Shown here piece after piece: positions 41,166 through 50,669 of a stretch of DNA of 64,000 bases; position 1 is the first letter of the stretch, and every line of letters begins with the position of its first letter. The position numbers and the translations under genes were made by a program. The stretch is from Cupriavidus taiwanensis LMG 19424 (lineage in GTDB: Bacteria; Pseudomonadota; Gammaproteobacteria; Burkholderiales; Burkholderiaceae). Where the stretch lies: NCBI RefSeq assembly GCF_000069785.1, contig NC_010528.1:2861001-2925000 (forward strand), in the 5' to 3' direction. The notes beneath the pieces are model-generated. The model was not told the DNA's origin, searched no databases, and was given only the letters and a program-made list of their open reading frames with translations.

Positions 41166-42167
41166 ATGCAAACCACTCGCCGGCGCGTCGTTGCGCTGCT
41201 GCTGTCCGCCGGCATCGGCGCGCTTGCCGGCCAGCCGGCGTTGGCCGCCGACCCGTATCCGGCCAAGCCGATCCGGCTGGTGGTGCCCTTCGCCGCCGGC
41301 GGCACCACCGACATCCTGGCGCGCGCGGTGGCGGCCGAGCTGGCCAAGCTGCCGGGCTGGAACGTGGTGGTCGACAACAAGCCGGGCGCGGGCGGCAATA
41401 TCGGCGCCGACATCGTCGCCAAGGCCGCGCCCGACGGCTACACGCTGCTGATGGGCACCGTCGGCACCCATGGCATCAACCAGTCGCTGTACGGCAAGCT
41501 GCCGTTCGACCCGATCAAGGACTTCGCGCCGATCACCGAGGTGGCGGCGGTGCCCAACGTGCTGGTGCTCAATCCGGCGTTTGCGCAGCAGAACAAGATC
41601 GACAGCGTCAAGGACCTGATCGCCTATGCGCGCGCCAATCCGGGCAAGATCAACATGGCCTCGAGCGGCAACGGCACCTCGATCCACCTCGCCGGCGAGC
41701 TGTTCAAGACGCAAACCCGGACCTTCATGGTGCACTTCCCGTACAAGGGCAGCGGACCCGCGCTGACCGATCTGGCGGGCGGCACCATGCAGGTGATGTT
41801 CGACAACCTGCCGTCGTCGATGGCGCTGATCAAGAGCGGCAAGCTCAAGGCGCTGGCGGTAACCAGCGCCAAACCATCGCCGGCGCTGCCGGGCGTGCCG
41901 ACCATCGCCCAGGCCGCCGGCCTGCCGCAGTACGAGGCCAGTTCATGGTTCGGCATGCTCGCGCCGGCGGGCACGCCGCCGGACGTCATCCAGCGTATCC
42001 AGCACGAAGTGGCCAAGGCGCTGGGCGCTCCGGCGGTGCGCGAACGGCTGCAGGCACAGGGGGCCGAGCCGGTCGGCAACACGCCGGAACAGTTCGCCGC
42101 CTTCATCCGCGCCGAAACCGCCAAATGGGCCAAGGTGGTCAAGGACTCGGGCGCCAAGGTGGATTGA
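41166..42167 (+). CDS. Tripartite tricarboxylate transporter substrate-binding protein (TctC/Bug)
   Basis: Periplasmic binding protein of the Bug family, hugely expanded in Cupriavidus and Bordetella. 333 aa from the ATG at 41166, preceded by AGGAGA. The signal peptide [16 protein letters not shown]...ALA has an arginine cluster. The mature part starts [25 protein letters not shown], the family signature, and contains [25 protein letters not shown]. No TctA/TctB membrane genes are adjacent, so it is an orphan receptor; ligands are usually carboxylates or amides. Confidence 0.94.
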   Translation: MQTTRRRVVALLLSAGIGALAGQPALAADPYPAKPIRLVVPFAAGGTTDILARAVAAELAKLPGWNVVVDNKPGAGGNIGADIVAKAAPDGYTLLMGTVGTHGINQSLYGKLPFDPIKDFAPITEVAAVPNVLVLNPAFAQQNKIDSVKDLIAYARANPGKINMASSGNGTSIHLAGELFKTQTRTFMVHFPYKGSGPALTDLAGGTMQVMFDNLPSSMALIKSGKLKALAVTSAKPSPALPGVPTIAQAAGLPQYEASSWFGMLAPAGTPPDVIQRIQHEVAKALGAPAVRERLQAQGAEPVGNTPEQFAAFIRAETAKWAKVVKDSGAKVD

Positions 42168-42288
42168 CGCCGGACAGGTTCGCGGCGCGCATCGCGCATA
42201 TACTTGAGGCATCAAATGTTGAACGCCCGCAGCCTGGGCGCCCCTGGCGGCGCTTGCCGCACACCTGCCACACCTCGCCGCACTGAAG

Positions 42289-42792
42289 ATGCCCAACCTG
42301 TCTCCCGCCACCGGCGCCGAGAACGCGCCGGTCGACCTTGAAACCCGCGCCGACCAAACCGAGCACGAGGCCCTGCGGCTGTGGCTGCGGCTGCTGACCT
42401 GTACCAACCTGATCGAGGCCGATATCCGCTCGCGGCTGCGCCAGGATTTTGCCTGCACACTGCCCCGCTTCGACCTGATGGCGCAGCTCGACCGCCATCC
42501 CGAGGGCCTCAAGATGGGCGAGCTGTCGCGCCGCATGATGGTGACCGGCGGCAACGTCACGGGCATCACCGACCAGTTGCAGCAGGAAGGCCTGGTTTCG
42601 CGCGAGGCCCTGCCCACCGATCGGCGCGCCTACCTGATCCGCCTGACGCCGGCCGGGCGCGCCGCGTTCTCGCGCATGGCGCGCGCGCATGAGGACTGGA
42701 TCGGGCAACTGTTCTCGGGCCTGGCCGAGACCGACCGGCGCGCCCTGTTCCGACTGCTTGGCCGGCTCAAATCCGGCCTGATCTCGCCATGA
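42289..42792 (+). CDS. MarR-family transcriptional regulator
   Basis: 167 aa dimeric winged-helix regulator. The DNA-binding part is LPRFDLMAQLDRHPEGLKMGELSRRMMVTGGNVTGITDQLQQEGLVSREALPTDRRAYLI, with the DxRxxx wing (DRRAYLIRLT) expected of MarR. The helical N- and C-termini form the dimer interface. Its last codons overlap the start of a small lipoprotein gene by 4 nt. Ligand and targets are unknown. Confidence 0.92.
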   Translation: MPNLSPATGAENAPVDLETRADQTEHEALRLWLRLLTCTNLIEADIRSRLRQDFACTLPRFDLMAQLDRHPEGLKMGELSRRMMVTGGNVTGITDQLQQEGLVSREALPTDRRAYLIRLTPAGRAAFSRMARAHEDWIGQLFSGLAETDRRALFRLLGRLKSGLISP

Positions 42793-43235
42793 AACCGCTT
42801 GCCTTCCTTACCCTGTGCGGTGTGCTGCCGGTGCTGGCCGCCTGCACCAGCGCGCCGCAGCCACCGCAGGTCACCCCGGTGAACGCCACCATCAAGCTCG
42901 GCCGCGTCACCGAAAGGGTGTTCCTGACCCGCCTGGACGTGGCCCAGGTGCCCCCTTACTACGGCGGCGGCACCAGCGTCGGCGTGGGTGCGGCGAGCGG
43001 CGGCCACGGCGGCGGCGTGGGCGTGGGCTTCGCCTTCGACCTGAGCCGGCTGTTCAGCAGGCCGGCGCCGGTGCAGCAGGTCGACCTGTTCCAGTACAAG
43101 GTGCGCACCCTGGACGGCGCGATCGTGTCGGCCAACGCACCCGCGATTCCCGGCCTGGAACCCGGCGCCTGCGTGCGCGTGATCTACCCCGACGGCGGCC
43201 AGGAGGCGCAGCTGGCACCGTCGAACGAATGCTGA
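42789..43235 (+). CDS. Small glycine-rich lipoprotein, unknown function
   Basis: 148 aa. A lipoprotein signal peptide ends in VLAAC with the lipidated cysteine at residue 19. A central glycine-rich stretch (about 57-79, GGGTSVGVGAASGGHGGG) is followed by FDLSRLFSRP and a C-terminal half with YKVRTLDGAIVSANAP and CVRVIYPDGG. It resembles small outer-membrane lipoproteins of the glycine-zipper type in layout, but I recognise no specific family. Translation is coupled to the MarR gene by an ATGA overlap. Confidence 0.8.
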   Translation: MKPLAFLTLCGVLPVLAACTSAPQPPQVTPVNATIKLGRVTERVFLTRLDVAQVPPYYGGGTSVGVGAASGGHGGGVGVGFAFDLSRLFSRPAPVQQVDLFQYKVRTLDGAIVSANAPAIPGLEPGACVRVIYPDGGQEAQLAPSNEC

Positions 43236-43259
43236 ACCTGCGCGGCCGCGCCTGAATGC

Positions 43260-43285
43260 ACAACGGCCTCCGCGGAGGCCGTTGT
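43260..43285. terminator. Bidirectional terminator between the lipoprotein gene and fadD
   Basis: A perfect 12-bp inverted repeat (acaacggcctcc / ggaggccgttgt, 2-nt loop) is followed by TCTTTG on the plus strand and sits between the two convergent genes. Confidence 0.75.
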
Positions 43286-43309
43286 CTTTGCTGCGGCAGG
43301 GCCTTGCGT

Positions 43310-44992
43310 TCAGGCTGCCTGGCGGCTGTCGCGCAGCTCGCGACGCAGAATCTTGCCGACGTTGGTCTTCGGCAGCTCGGTGCGGAATTCGACGTACTTG
43401 GGCCGCTTGTAACCGGTCAGGCGCTCCTTGCAGAACTCGATGACATCGGCCTCGGTCAGCGCGGGATCCTTCTTCACCACGAACAGCTTGACCACCTCGC
43501 CCGAGTGCGTGTCGGGCACGCCCACCGCAGCCACTTCCAGCACGCCGGGGCACTCGGCCACCACGCCCTCGACTTCGTTCGGATACACATTGAAGCCCGA
43601 CACCAGGATCATGTCCTTCTTGCGGTCGACGATCCGGGTGTAGCCACGCTCGTCCATCACGCCGATATCGCCGGTCTTGAAGAAGCCGTCCGGGGTCATG
43701 ACCTTGGCGGTCTCGTCCGGGCGGTTCCAGTAACCGGCCATCACCTGCGGGCCGCGGATGCAGATCTCGCCGGGCTGGCCCAGCGGCACGTCGTTGCCGT
43801 CGTCGTCGCGGATCACGACCTCGGTCGACGGCAGCGGCATGCCGATGGTGCCGGAGAACGCATCGGTATCGGTCGGGTTGCAGGTGGCCGAGGGCGAGGT
43901 CTCGGACAGGCCGTAGCCCTCGATGATCGGGCAGCCGGTCTTGGCCAGCCATTGCCTGGCCACCGCCTCCTGCACCGCCATGCCGCCGCCGTTGGCCACG
44001 CGTAGCCCGGAGAAATCGACCTTGCTGATCTCGGGGTTGTTGAGCAGCGCGTTGTAGAGCGTGTTGACGGCCGGGAACATGTTGAACTTGTACTTCTGCA
44101 GCTCCTTGATGAAGCCCGGGATGTCGCGCGGATTCGGAATCAGCACGCTGGTGCCGCCGCTGCGCATGCCCAGCAGGCAGCAGACCGTCAGCGCGAAGAT
44201 GTGGTACAGCGGCAGCGCCGTGATGGTGATGGGCTGGTCGATATGGGCGCCCTTGTTCAGCGCCGGCTGCATCCACGCCTCGGACTGTAGCACGTTGGCG
44301 ACCACGTTCCGGTGCAGCAGCACCGCGCCCTTCGACACCCCGGTGGTGCCGCCGGTGTACTGCAGGAACGCGATGTCGTCGGGGCCGGTGGTGGCCGGCT
44401 GCAGCGTCAGCTTGCGGCCTTCGGCCAGCACGCTGTTGAAGCGCACGCAGTGGGGCAGCTCCCACGCCGGCACCATCTTCTTCACGTTGCGCACGACGAA
44501 ATTGACGATCGCACCCTTCAGCCCGCCCAGCATGTCGCCCATGCTGGCCACCACCACGTGCTTGACCGGGGTCCGGGGCAGCACCTGCTGCAGCGTCGCG
44601 GCAAAGTTCTCCAGGATCACGATGGCCTCGGCGCCGCTGTCCTTGAGCTGGTGCTCGAGCTCGCGCGGGGTATAGAGCGGATTGACGTTGACCACCACGA
44701 AGCCCGCGCGCAGCACCGCGGCCAGCACCACCGGGTATTGCAGCACGTTGGGCATCATGATGGCCACGCGGGCGCCGGGACGCAGCCCGCGCGACTGCAG
44801 CCACGCCGCGAAATGCCCAGAGAGCCGGTCCAGTTCGCCGTAGGTGATGGCCTTGTCCATGCAGATAAAGGCCTTGCGGTCGGCATAGCTGTGGAAAGAC
44901 GCCTCGAGCAGCGCAGCGAGCGAGCGGAACTGGCTGGCATCGATCTCGGCAGGGACGCCGGCCGGGTAGTGTTTCAGCCAAATTCTTTCCAT
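43310..44992 (-). CDS. fadD: Long-chain-fatty-acid--CoA ligase
   Basis: Adenylate-forming enzyme that activates fatty acids as acyl-CoA for beta-oxidation. 560 aa, the size of E. coli FadD (561). The AMP-binding signature is YTGGTTGVSKGAVLLHRN. Other motifs are GYGLSETSP, the TGDIGVMDERGYTRIVDRKKDMI hinge region with the FadD-type ILVSGFNVYPNEVE, and the catalytic lysine in PKTNVGKILRREL. GGAGA precedes the ATG at 44992. A FadR-like palindrome lies 22 nt upstream of the start. Confidence 0.95.
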   Translation of the reverse strand: MERIWLKHYPAGVPAEIDASQFRSLAALLEASFHSYADRKAFICMDKAITYGELDRLSGHFAAWLQSRGLRPGARVAIMMPNVLQYPVVLAAVLRAGFVVVNVNPLYTPRELEHQLKDSGAEAIVILENFAATLQQVLPRTPVKHVVVASMGDMLGGLKGAIVNFVVRNVKKMVPAWELPHCVRFNSVLAEGRKLTLQPATTGPDDIAFLQYTGGTTGVSKGAVLLHRNVVANVLQSEAWMQPALNKGAHIDQPITITALPLYHIFALTVCCLLGMRSGGTSVLIPNPRDIPGFIKELQKYKFNMFPAVNTLYNALLNNPEISKVDFSGLRVANGGGMAVQEAVARQWLAKTGCPIIEGYGLSETSPSATCNPTDTDAFSGTIGMPLPSTEVVIRDDDGNDVPLGQPGEICIRGPQVMAGYWNRPDETAKVMTPDGFFKTGDIGVMDERGYTRIVDRKKDMILVSGFNVYPNEVEGVVAECPGVLEVAAVGVPDTHSGEVVKLFVVKKDPALTEADVIEFCKERLTGYKRPKYVEFRTELPKTNVGKILRRELRDSRQAA

Positions 44993-45013
44993 AGCACCGT
45001 CTCCTGATTTTCT

Positions 45014-45025
45014 GAATGGTCGTTC
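45014..45025. promoter_or_regulatory. Candidate TetR/FadR-type operator before fadD
   Basis: GAATGGTCGTTC matches the palindrome GAAyGnnCrTTC typical of TetR-family fatty-acid regulators, with 4 of 6 base pairs symmetric. It lies 22 nt upstream of the fadD start, where bound protein would block transcription. The regulator may be the TetR gene just upstream, but this is unproven. Confidence 0.45.
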
Positions 45026-45180
45026 GATTTTGCCGAGATGCTAAACGTGCGCCCCGGTTAAAACAACAACTTAGACGAAGTCCTCAGGGTCGTTCCGACA
45101 TCTCTCGCGCCCCTGGCGAGCATTATGCGCCACTGACCCGACATAAGCAGCGGGATAACCCCTAGGGGCCGCGTTCACGC

Positions 45181-45843
45181 TCACCCGCCGCTGGGCAGCA
45201 CCAGTTTCATCATGCTGGCCGCGAGTTCCTGCGCCAGGGTTTCGGGGTCGGTGCGCCCGGGTTCGTGCCAGGTGTAGAGGAAGCCAACCACGCTGCCGAT
45301 GGCATGCGCGGTCACGCGTGCGTCGCCAAAGGCGAACACCCCCTCGCGCCTGCCTTCGTCCAGCAGGGCATAGAGGTCGCGATAGAAGTCGCGCGCCATG
45401 CTGTCGAGCCAGGCCACCGTGTCCGGGCGCAGGTACTGCCGGTCGCGAAAGCTCAGTGTGGCCGGCACATGGCAGGCGATGCAGCGCCGCGCCATCTCGA
45501 GCAGGCAGGCATGCAGGCGGGCCTGCACGGGTTGCGCCGGGTCCGCGGTCTCGCGGATCACGGGCAGGCAGGTCTGCGCCGACTCGCGGCACAGGATGTC
45601 GAAGATCTCGTACTTGTCGGTGAAGTAGTAGTAGACCGCCGGCTTGGTCACGCCCAGCGCGCGGCACAGGTCGTTCATGGTCATGCCGGGGTAGCCCTTG
45701 CTGTAGAAAAGCTGCGCGGCCGTATCGAGGATCTGCCGGCGGCGCGCCTCCTGGCGCTCGGCGATCGGCGGGCGGGCCGGCTGGGGCTCCGGCGGCGCGC
45801 TCAACGGCGGCGCCAGCGGTTCGGATCTGGGAGCAATCGACAT
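45181..45843 (-). CDS. TetR/AcrR-family transcriptional regulator
   Basis: 220 aa. After a proline-rich N-terminus (residues 1-28) comes the TetR helix-turn-helix: RRQILDTAAQLFYSKGYPGMTMNDLCRALGVTKPAVYYYFTDKYEIFDIL. The ligand-binding half is helical with RLHACLLEMARRCIACHV and YTWHEPGRTDPE. It lies 188 bp upstream of fadD on the same strand. Control of fatty-acid degradation is plausible from position only. The proline-rich start could be trimmed at a later codon. Confidence 0.92.
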   Translation of the reverse strand: MSIAPRSEPLAPPLSAPPEPQPARPPIAERQEARRRQILDTAAQLFYSKGYPGMTMNDLCRALGVTKPAVYYYFTDKYEIFDILCRESAQTCLPVIRETADPAQPVQARLHACLLEMARRCIACHVPATLSFRDRQYLRPDTVAWLDSMARDFYRDLYALLDEGRREGVFAFGDARVTAHAIGSVVGFLYTWHEPGRTDPETLAQELAASMMKLVLPSGG

Positions 45844-45911
45844 GACGGCATTCTCGCACGGGGCGCGCGGGGCGCAGCACCGTGGTTACCCGCCCGCAGC
45901 CGGCCTGCGGC

Positions 45912-47045
45912 CTAGTTGACCGCGGCCTTGCCGCCCGCGGTCAGGGTGTTGGTGCGGGTCGCCGGCGGCGCCAGCTGGCGCAATGCCGCCTCGCGCTCGC
46001 GGGCGGGCAGCGCGCCGATGCGGCGCGCCTCGGCATAGAAGCGCTGCCAGTCGCCATCGCAGCGCGCCAGCAGCGCGGTGAAGGCCGGCACCCATTGCTG
46101 GTAGGTCGCCACCGCCGCCAGATGGGCGTTGGTCAGCGGCTGGTCGAACCAGCGGTCGTAGCCGCTGTAGCCGCCCCACTCCGCGCGCAGCCGCGCATAG
46201 CCGGCGCGCAGGTCGGCAAAGATCTTCGCCTTGCCCTCGCGCTTGGCCGCGTCGTCGAGCGGAGTCTGGTACAGCGCCACCAGCCGGTCGCGCGTGCCCA
46301 GCAGCAGCGCGCGGAACTGCTGGCGCCGCGCATCGTACTGGCGATAGCTGGTGCGCGCGTCCTCCGACGCGTCCTGGTCCAGCCAGCGCTCCACGCCGGC
46401 CGCTTCCACCGCGGTGGCAAAGGACTCGTTGAAGGCGGTGTCGTTGCGCACGTACACCACCTGGTGCGCCAGCTCATGGAAGATCAGCCGCGCCAGCTCG
46501 CCCTCGGGCAGGTAGACGAAGGTATTGAGCAGCGGGTCATCGAAATAGCCCAGGGTCGAATAGGCGGGGACGCCTGCCACGTAGGTCTCTAGCCCATCGC
46601 GGCGCAAGCCTTGCGCATACTGCTCGGCGTCTGACTGGGCGTAGTAGCCGCGGTAGCTGATGCAGCCGACGATGGGGAAGCACCACTTGCGCAGTTCCAT
46701 CGACAGCTCCGGCGTGGCGAACACGCTCCACACCACATAGGGCCGGTGCAGGTTGGCGTAGCGGCGGTAGCTGCCGTTGTCGGGCAGCTTCAGCTCGCGC
46801 GAGGCAAAGTCGCGCATGCGGCCGGCCAGCGCCAGCCGCTGGGCCAGGCGCGCGTCGTTGGCGTCGCGCGCGCTGGCGATCGCGTCGGTCAGCGGCTGGG
46901 CCTGGGCCATCACGCCCAGATGCCCGCCGATCGACTGCGCGTAGTAGCCGATCGCCTCGCATCCCGCCGTCGACAGCACCACCGCCGACAGCGCCGCCGC
47001 CGCCAGGAGTGCCGCCCAGCCGCGGCGCCCGCGCGGCCGCGTCAT
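45912..47045 (-). CDS. Lipoprotein zinc aminopeptidase (PF10023-type)
   Basis: 377 aa. A lipoprotein signal peptide ends STAGC, with the cysteine at residue 29. The metallopeptidase motif HELAH is at 190-194 and a possible third ligand, glutamate, lies in FNESFATAVE (about 206-214). WCFPIVGCISYRGYY and AGVPAYSTLGYFDDPLLNTF are conserved segments of this putative aminopeptidase family. It would act at the periplasmic face of an envelope membrane. Its start overlaps the molybdopterin oxidoreductase stop by 4 nt. Confidence 0.85.
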   Translation of the reverse strand: MTRPRGRRGWAALLAAAALSAVVLSTAGCEAIGYYAQSIGGHLGVMAQAQPLTDAIASARDANDARLAQRLALAGRMRDFASRELKLPDNGSYRRYANLHRPYVVWSVFATPELSMELRKWCFPIVGCISYRGYYAQSDAEQYAQGLRRDGLETYVAGVPAYSTLGYFDDPLLNTFVYLPEGELARLIFHELAHQVVYVRNDTAFNESFATAVEAAGVERWLDQDASEDARTSYRQYDARRQQFRALLLGTRDRLVALYQTPLDDAAKREGKAKIFADLRAGYARLRAEWGGYSGYDRWFDQPLTNAHLAAVATYQQWVPAFTALLARCDGDWQRFYAEARRIGALPAREREAALRQLAPPATRTNTLTAGGKAAVN

Positions 47046-49150
47046 GCCGCCTGGACTGCCCCCTGCGAGCAGGCTTCGACCTGCACCAGGCAGTCGTAGA
47101 ACACCGGCGCACGGCCCAGGTCGGTCAAGCGCTGGCTGGTCAGCTCATTGGCGTTCTTGCCGTCGGACGCGAGCTTCTTCCACCAGATCGACAGCCCTAC
47201 CACCAGGCCGCGCCGGGCGCGATCGGTCACGCGCGCGCGTGCCACCATGCTGCCGCGGTCATTGAAGGCGCGCACCAGCGCGCCGTGCACGATGCCGCGC
47301 TCGGCGGCGTCGGCCGGATGGATGTCCAGGTGCGGCTCGCCCTCGGTGGCGCGCAGGCTGTCGACGTTGACGAACGAGCTGTTGAGGAAATTGCGCGCCG
47401 GCGGCGAGATCATCGCCAGCGGATAGCGCGCCGCCAGTTCCGGCGCGGTCTGCGGCGCTTCGTACTGCGGCACGTAGTCGGGCAGCGGATCGAAGCCGTC
47501 GCGCGCCATCGGCTCGGAATAAAACTGGCACTTGCCCGATGCCGTGGGGAAGCCGCCCTCGGCGAACGGCGCCGCCGGCAGCGCCAGCTTCTGCCAGCCC
47601 TGCGCTTTCAGCGTTTCCCAGCTGATACCCGCCGCGCGCGCATCGTCGGGCAGGATCGCCTGCGCGGCGATAGCCTCGTCGCTGTCGGCGAAGCAAGCCT
47701 CGGTAAAGCCCATGCGCCGCGCCAGGCGGCGGAAGATCTCGGTGTTGGGCAGGGCCTCGCCCAGCGGAGCGATGGCGGCGTTGTTGGCCAGGAAATAGGT
47801 ATGGCCGTAGGCCTTGTGCACGTCGGTGTGCTCGAGCTGCGTGGTCGCGGGCAGGATGATGTCGGCGTAGTCCGCGGTGTCGGTGCGGAAATGCTCCAGC
47901 ACCACCGTGAACAGGTCCTCGCGCGCGAAGCCTGCGGCGACCTTGCCGGATTCCGGCGCCACCGCCACCGGGTTGCTGTTGTAGACCACCACCGCCTCGA
48001 TGCGCGGCGCGCCGGGCGCGGGTTCGGCCAGCAGCGCATCGCCGATGGTGCTCATGTTGACCAGGCGCGGCAGCTGCTGCGGCCATCCGGGCAGCAGGTC
48101 CGGCCGCTGCAGCGCGGCTTCGTTGATCGGGAAGAAACCCGAGGTCGACAACTGCAGCCCACCCGCCGGATGGCGCCACGCGCCCACCAGCGACGGCAGG
48201 CACGCGACCGCGCGCACCGCCTGGCCGCCGCCATGTACGCGCTGCATGCCGTAGTTCAGCCGGATCGCCACCGGCTGGCGCTCGCGCACCGCGAGCTGGC
48301 CGTAGAGCCCGGCCAGCCATTCGATGTCCTCGACCGGGATGCCGCAGATCTGGGCGGCGCGCGCCGGCGGATAGGCCTGCGCGCGCTCGCGCAGCGCCTC
48401 GAAGCCCACGGTGTGGCGTTCGATGTAGTCGTGATCGAGCAGGCCGTCGCGGATCAGCACGTGGATCAGCGCCAGTGCCAGCGCGCCGTCGGTGCCGGGC
48501 ATCGGCGCGATATGGCGGTGGCATTTCTCGGCGCTGAGCGAGCGGTACGGATCGATCGCCACCAGCGTGGCGCCGCGCCGCTTGGCCTCCTGCGCGCGGG
48601 TCCAGAAGTGCAGGTTGGAAGCAATCGGGTTGCCGCCCCAGATGATCACCAGCCTGGCATCGACCACGTGCTCCATGTCCATGCCCACGCTGGCGCCGTA
48701 GGTGTAGCGCAGCGCGGTGGCGCCGGCGCTGGCGCAGATGGTGCGGTCCAGACGCGACGCGCCCAGCTTGTTGAAGAAGCGCGCCGCCATGCTCTCGCCC
48801 TGCACCAGCCCCATGGTGCCGGCGTAGCTGTACGGCACGATCGCCTGCGGATCGCGCGCGGCGATCGCCTGCAGGCGGGTGGCGATGGTGTCGAGCGCCT
48901 CATCCCAGGAGATCGGCGCGAACTTGCCCTCGCCCTTCTTGCCGATGCGCTTCATCGGCGTGAGCAGGCGGTCCGGATGGTAGGTGCGCTCGGTGTAGCG
49001 CGAGACCTTGGTGCACAGCACGCCCTGCGTGCCGGGGTGGTCGGGGTCGCCCGCTACCTTGACGGCACGGCCGTCCTCGACGGTGACGAGCAAGGCACAA
49101 GTATCGGGGCAGTCATGCGGGCAGGCGGCGCGGACGATGCGGGAAGCCAT
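47042..49150 (-). CDS. Molybdopterin-dependent oxidoreductase
   Basis: 702 aa from the ATG at 49150 (MASRIVRAACPHDCPDTC); the open frame upstream is unrelated. Cysteines C10, C14, C18 and C46 form the N-terminal [4Fe-4S] site. IIWGGNPIASNLHFW, LVAIDPYRSLSAEKCHRHIAPMPGTDGALALALIHVL and the C-terminal dinucleotide-binding domain (HLDIHPADAAERGIVHGALV) define the bis-MGD DMSO-reductase superfamily. No Tat signal is visible, so it is cytoplasmic. There is no associated electron-transfer subunit nearby, and the substrate is unknown. Confidence 0.9.
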   Translation of the reverse strand: MASRIVRAACPHDCPDTCALLVTVEDGRAVKVAGDPDHPGTQGVLCTKVSRYTERTYHPDRLLTPMKRIGKKGEGKFAPISWDEALDTIATRLQAIAARDPQAIVPYSYAGTMGLVQGESMAARFFNKLGASRLDRTICASAGATALRYTYGASVGMDMEHVVDARLVIIWGGNPIASNLHFWTRAQEAKRRGATLVAIDPYRSLSAEKCHRHIAPMPGTDGALALALIHVLIRDGLLDHDYIERHTVGFEALRERAQAYPPARAAQICGIPVEDIEWLAGLYGQLAVRERQPVAIRLNYGMQRVHGGGQAVRAVACLPSLVGAWRHPAGGLQLSTSGFFPINEAALQRPDLLPGWPQQLPRLVNMSTIGDALLAEPAPGAPRIEAVVVYNSNPVAVAPESGKVAAGFAREDLFTVVLEHFRTDTADYADIILPATTQLEHTDVHKAYGHTYFLANNAAIAPLGEALPNTEIFRRLARRMGFTEACFADSDEAIAAQAILPDDARAAGISWETLKAQGWQKLALPAAPFAEGGFPTASGKCQFYSEPMARDGFDPLPDYVPQYEAPQTAPELAARYPLAMISPPARNFLNSSFVNVDSLRATEGEPHLDIHPADAAERGIVHGALVRAFNDRGSMVARARVTDRARRGLVVGLSIWWKKLASDGKNANELTSQRLTDLGRAPVFYDCLVQVEACSQGAVQAA

Positions 49151-49440
49151 GGGGTCTCCGGGCGGGGGATGTGTTGTTTTCGTTCGGTCGTACGGAACGT
49201 GAGATGCTGGCGCAGGCGGCGGATAGCGGCACCTGCGGCGCGCCGGCTGGCGGCGCATTCCCCCGGGCGTGCGCGGCAACGGCGGGGAGTATCTCGTCCC
49301 GATTGTATTCGATTATGATGTGCCGGCGCGCTCGCGGCACAGACCGGGACGCGCGGCATGCCGCACGATTTCACCAACGCGCCGGCGCAGACCGGCCAAC
49401 GCGGCGAACGGGTAACCGAACCATCATTCGCGGGGGGTTT

Positions 49441-50643
49441 ATGTCTTTCCGATCCGGGGTCAACGGCCGGCTTGCCGGCCTGCTGGTGGCGTGCGCCATC
49501 GGCACGGGCGGCGCGTCCTGCGCCGCCTTGGCGGCGAACACCGCAACCACTACTGCCATATCCGAGCAAGGCGTCACCGCCGACACCATCCTGCTGGGCC
49601 AGTCGGCCGCGCTGACGGGCCCGACCGCCGTGCTGGGCAAGCAGATGAACTCGGGCGCGCGGCTCTATTTCGACCACATCAACCAGCAGGGCGGCATCCA
49701 CGGGCGGAAGATCCGGCTCGAGGCGCTGGACGACTATTACGAACCCGAGCCCGCAGCCAGGAACACGAAGAAGCTGATCGAAGAGGATCGCGTCTTCGCC
49801 CTGTTCGGCTATGTCGGCACGCCCACCAGCCAGGCTGCGCTGCCGCTGGCGATCCAGGCCAGGGTGCCGTTCTTCGGGCCGTACACCGGCGCGCAGTCGC
49901 TGCGCGACCCGCGCAGCCGCTACGTCTTCCATGTGCGCGCCGGATACAACGAGGAAACCGCGGCCATCGTGCGCCAGATCCAGACCACCGGGCTCAAGCG
50001 CGTGGCCGTGGTCTACAACGAGGATGCGTACGGCAAGGCCGGCCTGGACGGGCTCGAGCGCGCGCTCAAGGCCGCGCCCGACAGCGGCGTGCAGATCGTC
50101 GCGCGCGAGCCCGTGGTGCGCAACACCACCGAGATCGGCGACGCCATGCAGGGCTCGATGAAGGCAAAGCCCGACGCCGTGGTCATGATCAGCGCCTACC
50201 GCACCGCCGGGGCCTTCGTGAAGGAAGCGCTGCGCCGCGGCTACAACGGCCAGTTCTACAACGTGTCGTTCGTGGGCACGCAGGCGCTGGCCAACGAGGT
50301 CGGCGCACAGGGCAGCGGCGTGATCATCTCGCAGGTGATGCCGCATCCGGGCAACGCCACGCTGCCGATCGTGCGCGAATACCTGCGCCTGCTGCAGGCC
50401 GCGGGCAAGCCCAGCGAATTCGACTACGCCAGCATCGAGGGCTTCATCGCCGCCAAGACCTTCACCGAAGGCCTGCGCCGGGCGGGCAAGGACCTGACGC
50501 GCGAAAAGCTGGTGACCGCACTGGAGTCGATGCGCAACTACGACCTGGGCGGGTTTATCGTCAACTTCACGCCGGAGAACCATGTCGGCTCGAAGTTCGT
50601 GGAGATGACGATCATCAATTCGAAGGGGCAGGTGATCCGCTGA
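49441..50643 (+). CDS. ABC transporter substrate-binding protein, branched-chain amino-acid type
   Basis: 400 aa from the ATG at 49441, preceded by a G-run. The signal peptide MSFRSGVNGRLAGLLVACAIG...ALA is followed by the Leu/Ile/Val-binding (Peripla_BP_6) fold: TILLGQSAALTGPTAVLGKQMNSGARLYFDHIN, ALFGYVGTPTSQAALPLA and VVYNEDAYGKAGLDG. No permease or ATPase genes are adjacent, so it is an orphan receptor or works with a remote LivHMGF system. The ligand is unknown; related proteins bind amino acids, amides or aromatic acids. Confidence 0.92.
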   Translation: MSFRSGVNGRLAGLLVACAIGTGGASCAALAANTATTTAISEQGVTADTILLGQSAALTGPTAVLGKQMNSGARLYFDHINQQGGIHGRKIRLEALDDYYEPEPAARNTKKLIEEDRVFALFGYVGTPTSQAALPLAIQARVPFFGPYTGAQSLRDPRSRYVFHVRAGYNEETAAIVRQIQTTGLKRVAVVYNEDAYGKAGLDGLERALKAAPDSGVQIVAREPVVRNTTEIGDAMQGSMKAKPDAVVMISAYRTAGAFVKEALRRGYNGQFYNVSFVGTQALANEVGAQGSGVIISQVMPHPGNATLPIVREYLRLLQAAGKPSEFDYASIEGFIAAKTFTEGLRRAGKDLTREKLVTALESMRNYDLGGFIVNFTPENHVGSKFVEMTIINSKGQVIR

Positions 50644-50669
50644 GGTGCTCAGCGTGACCGCATGTTGTC

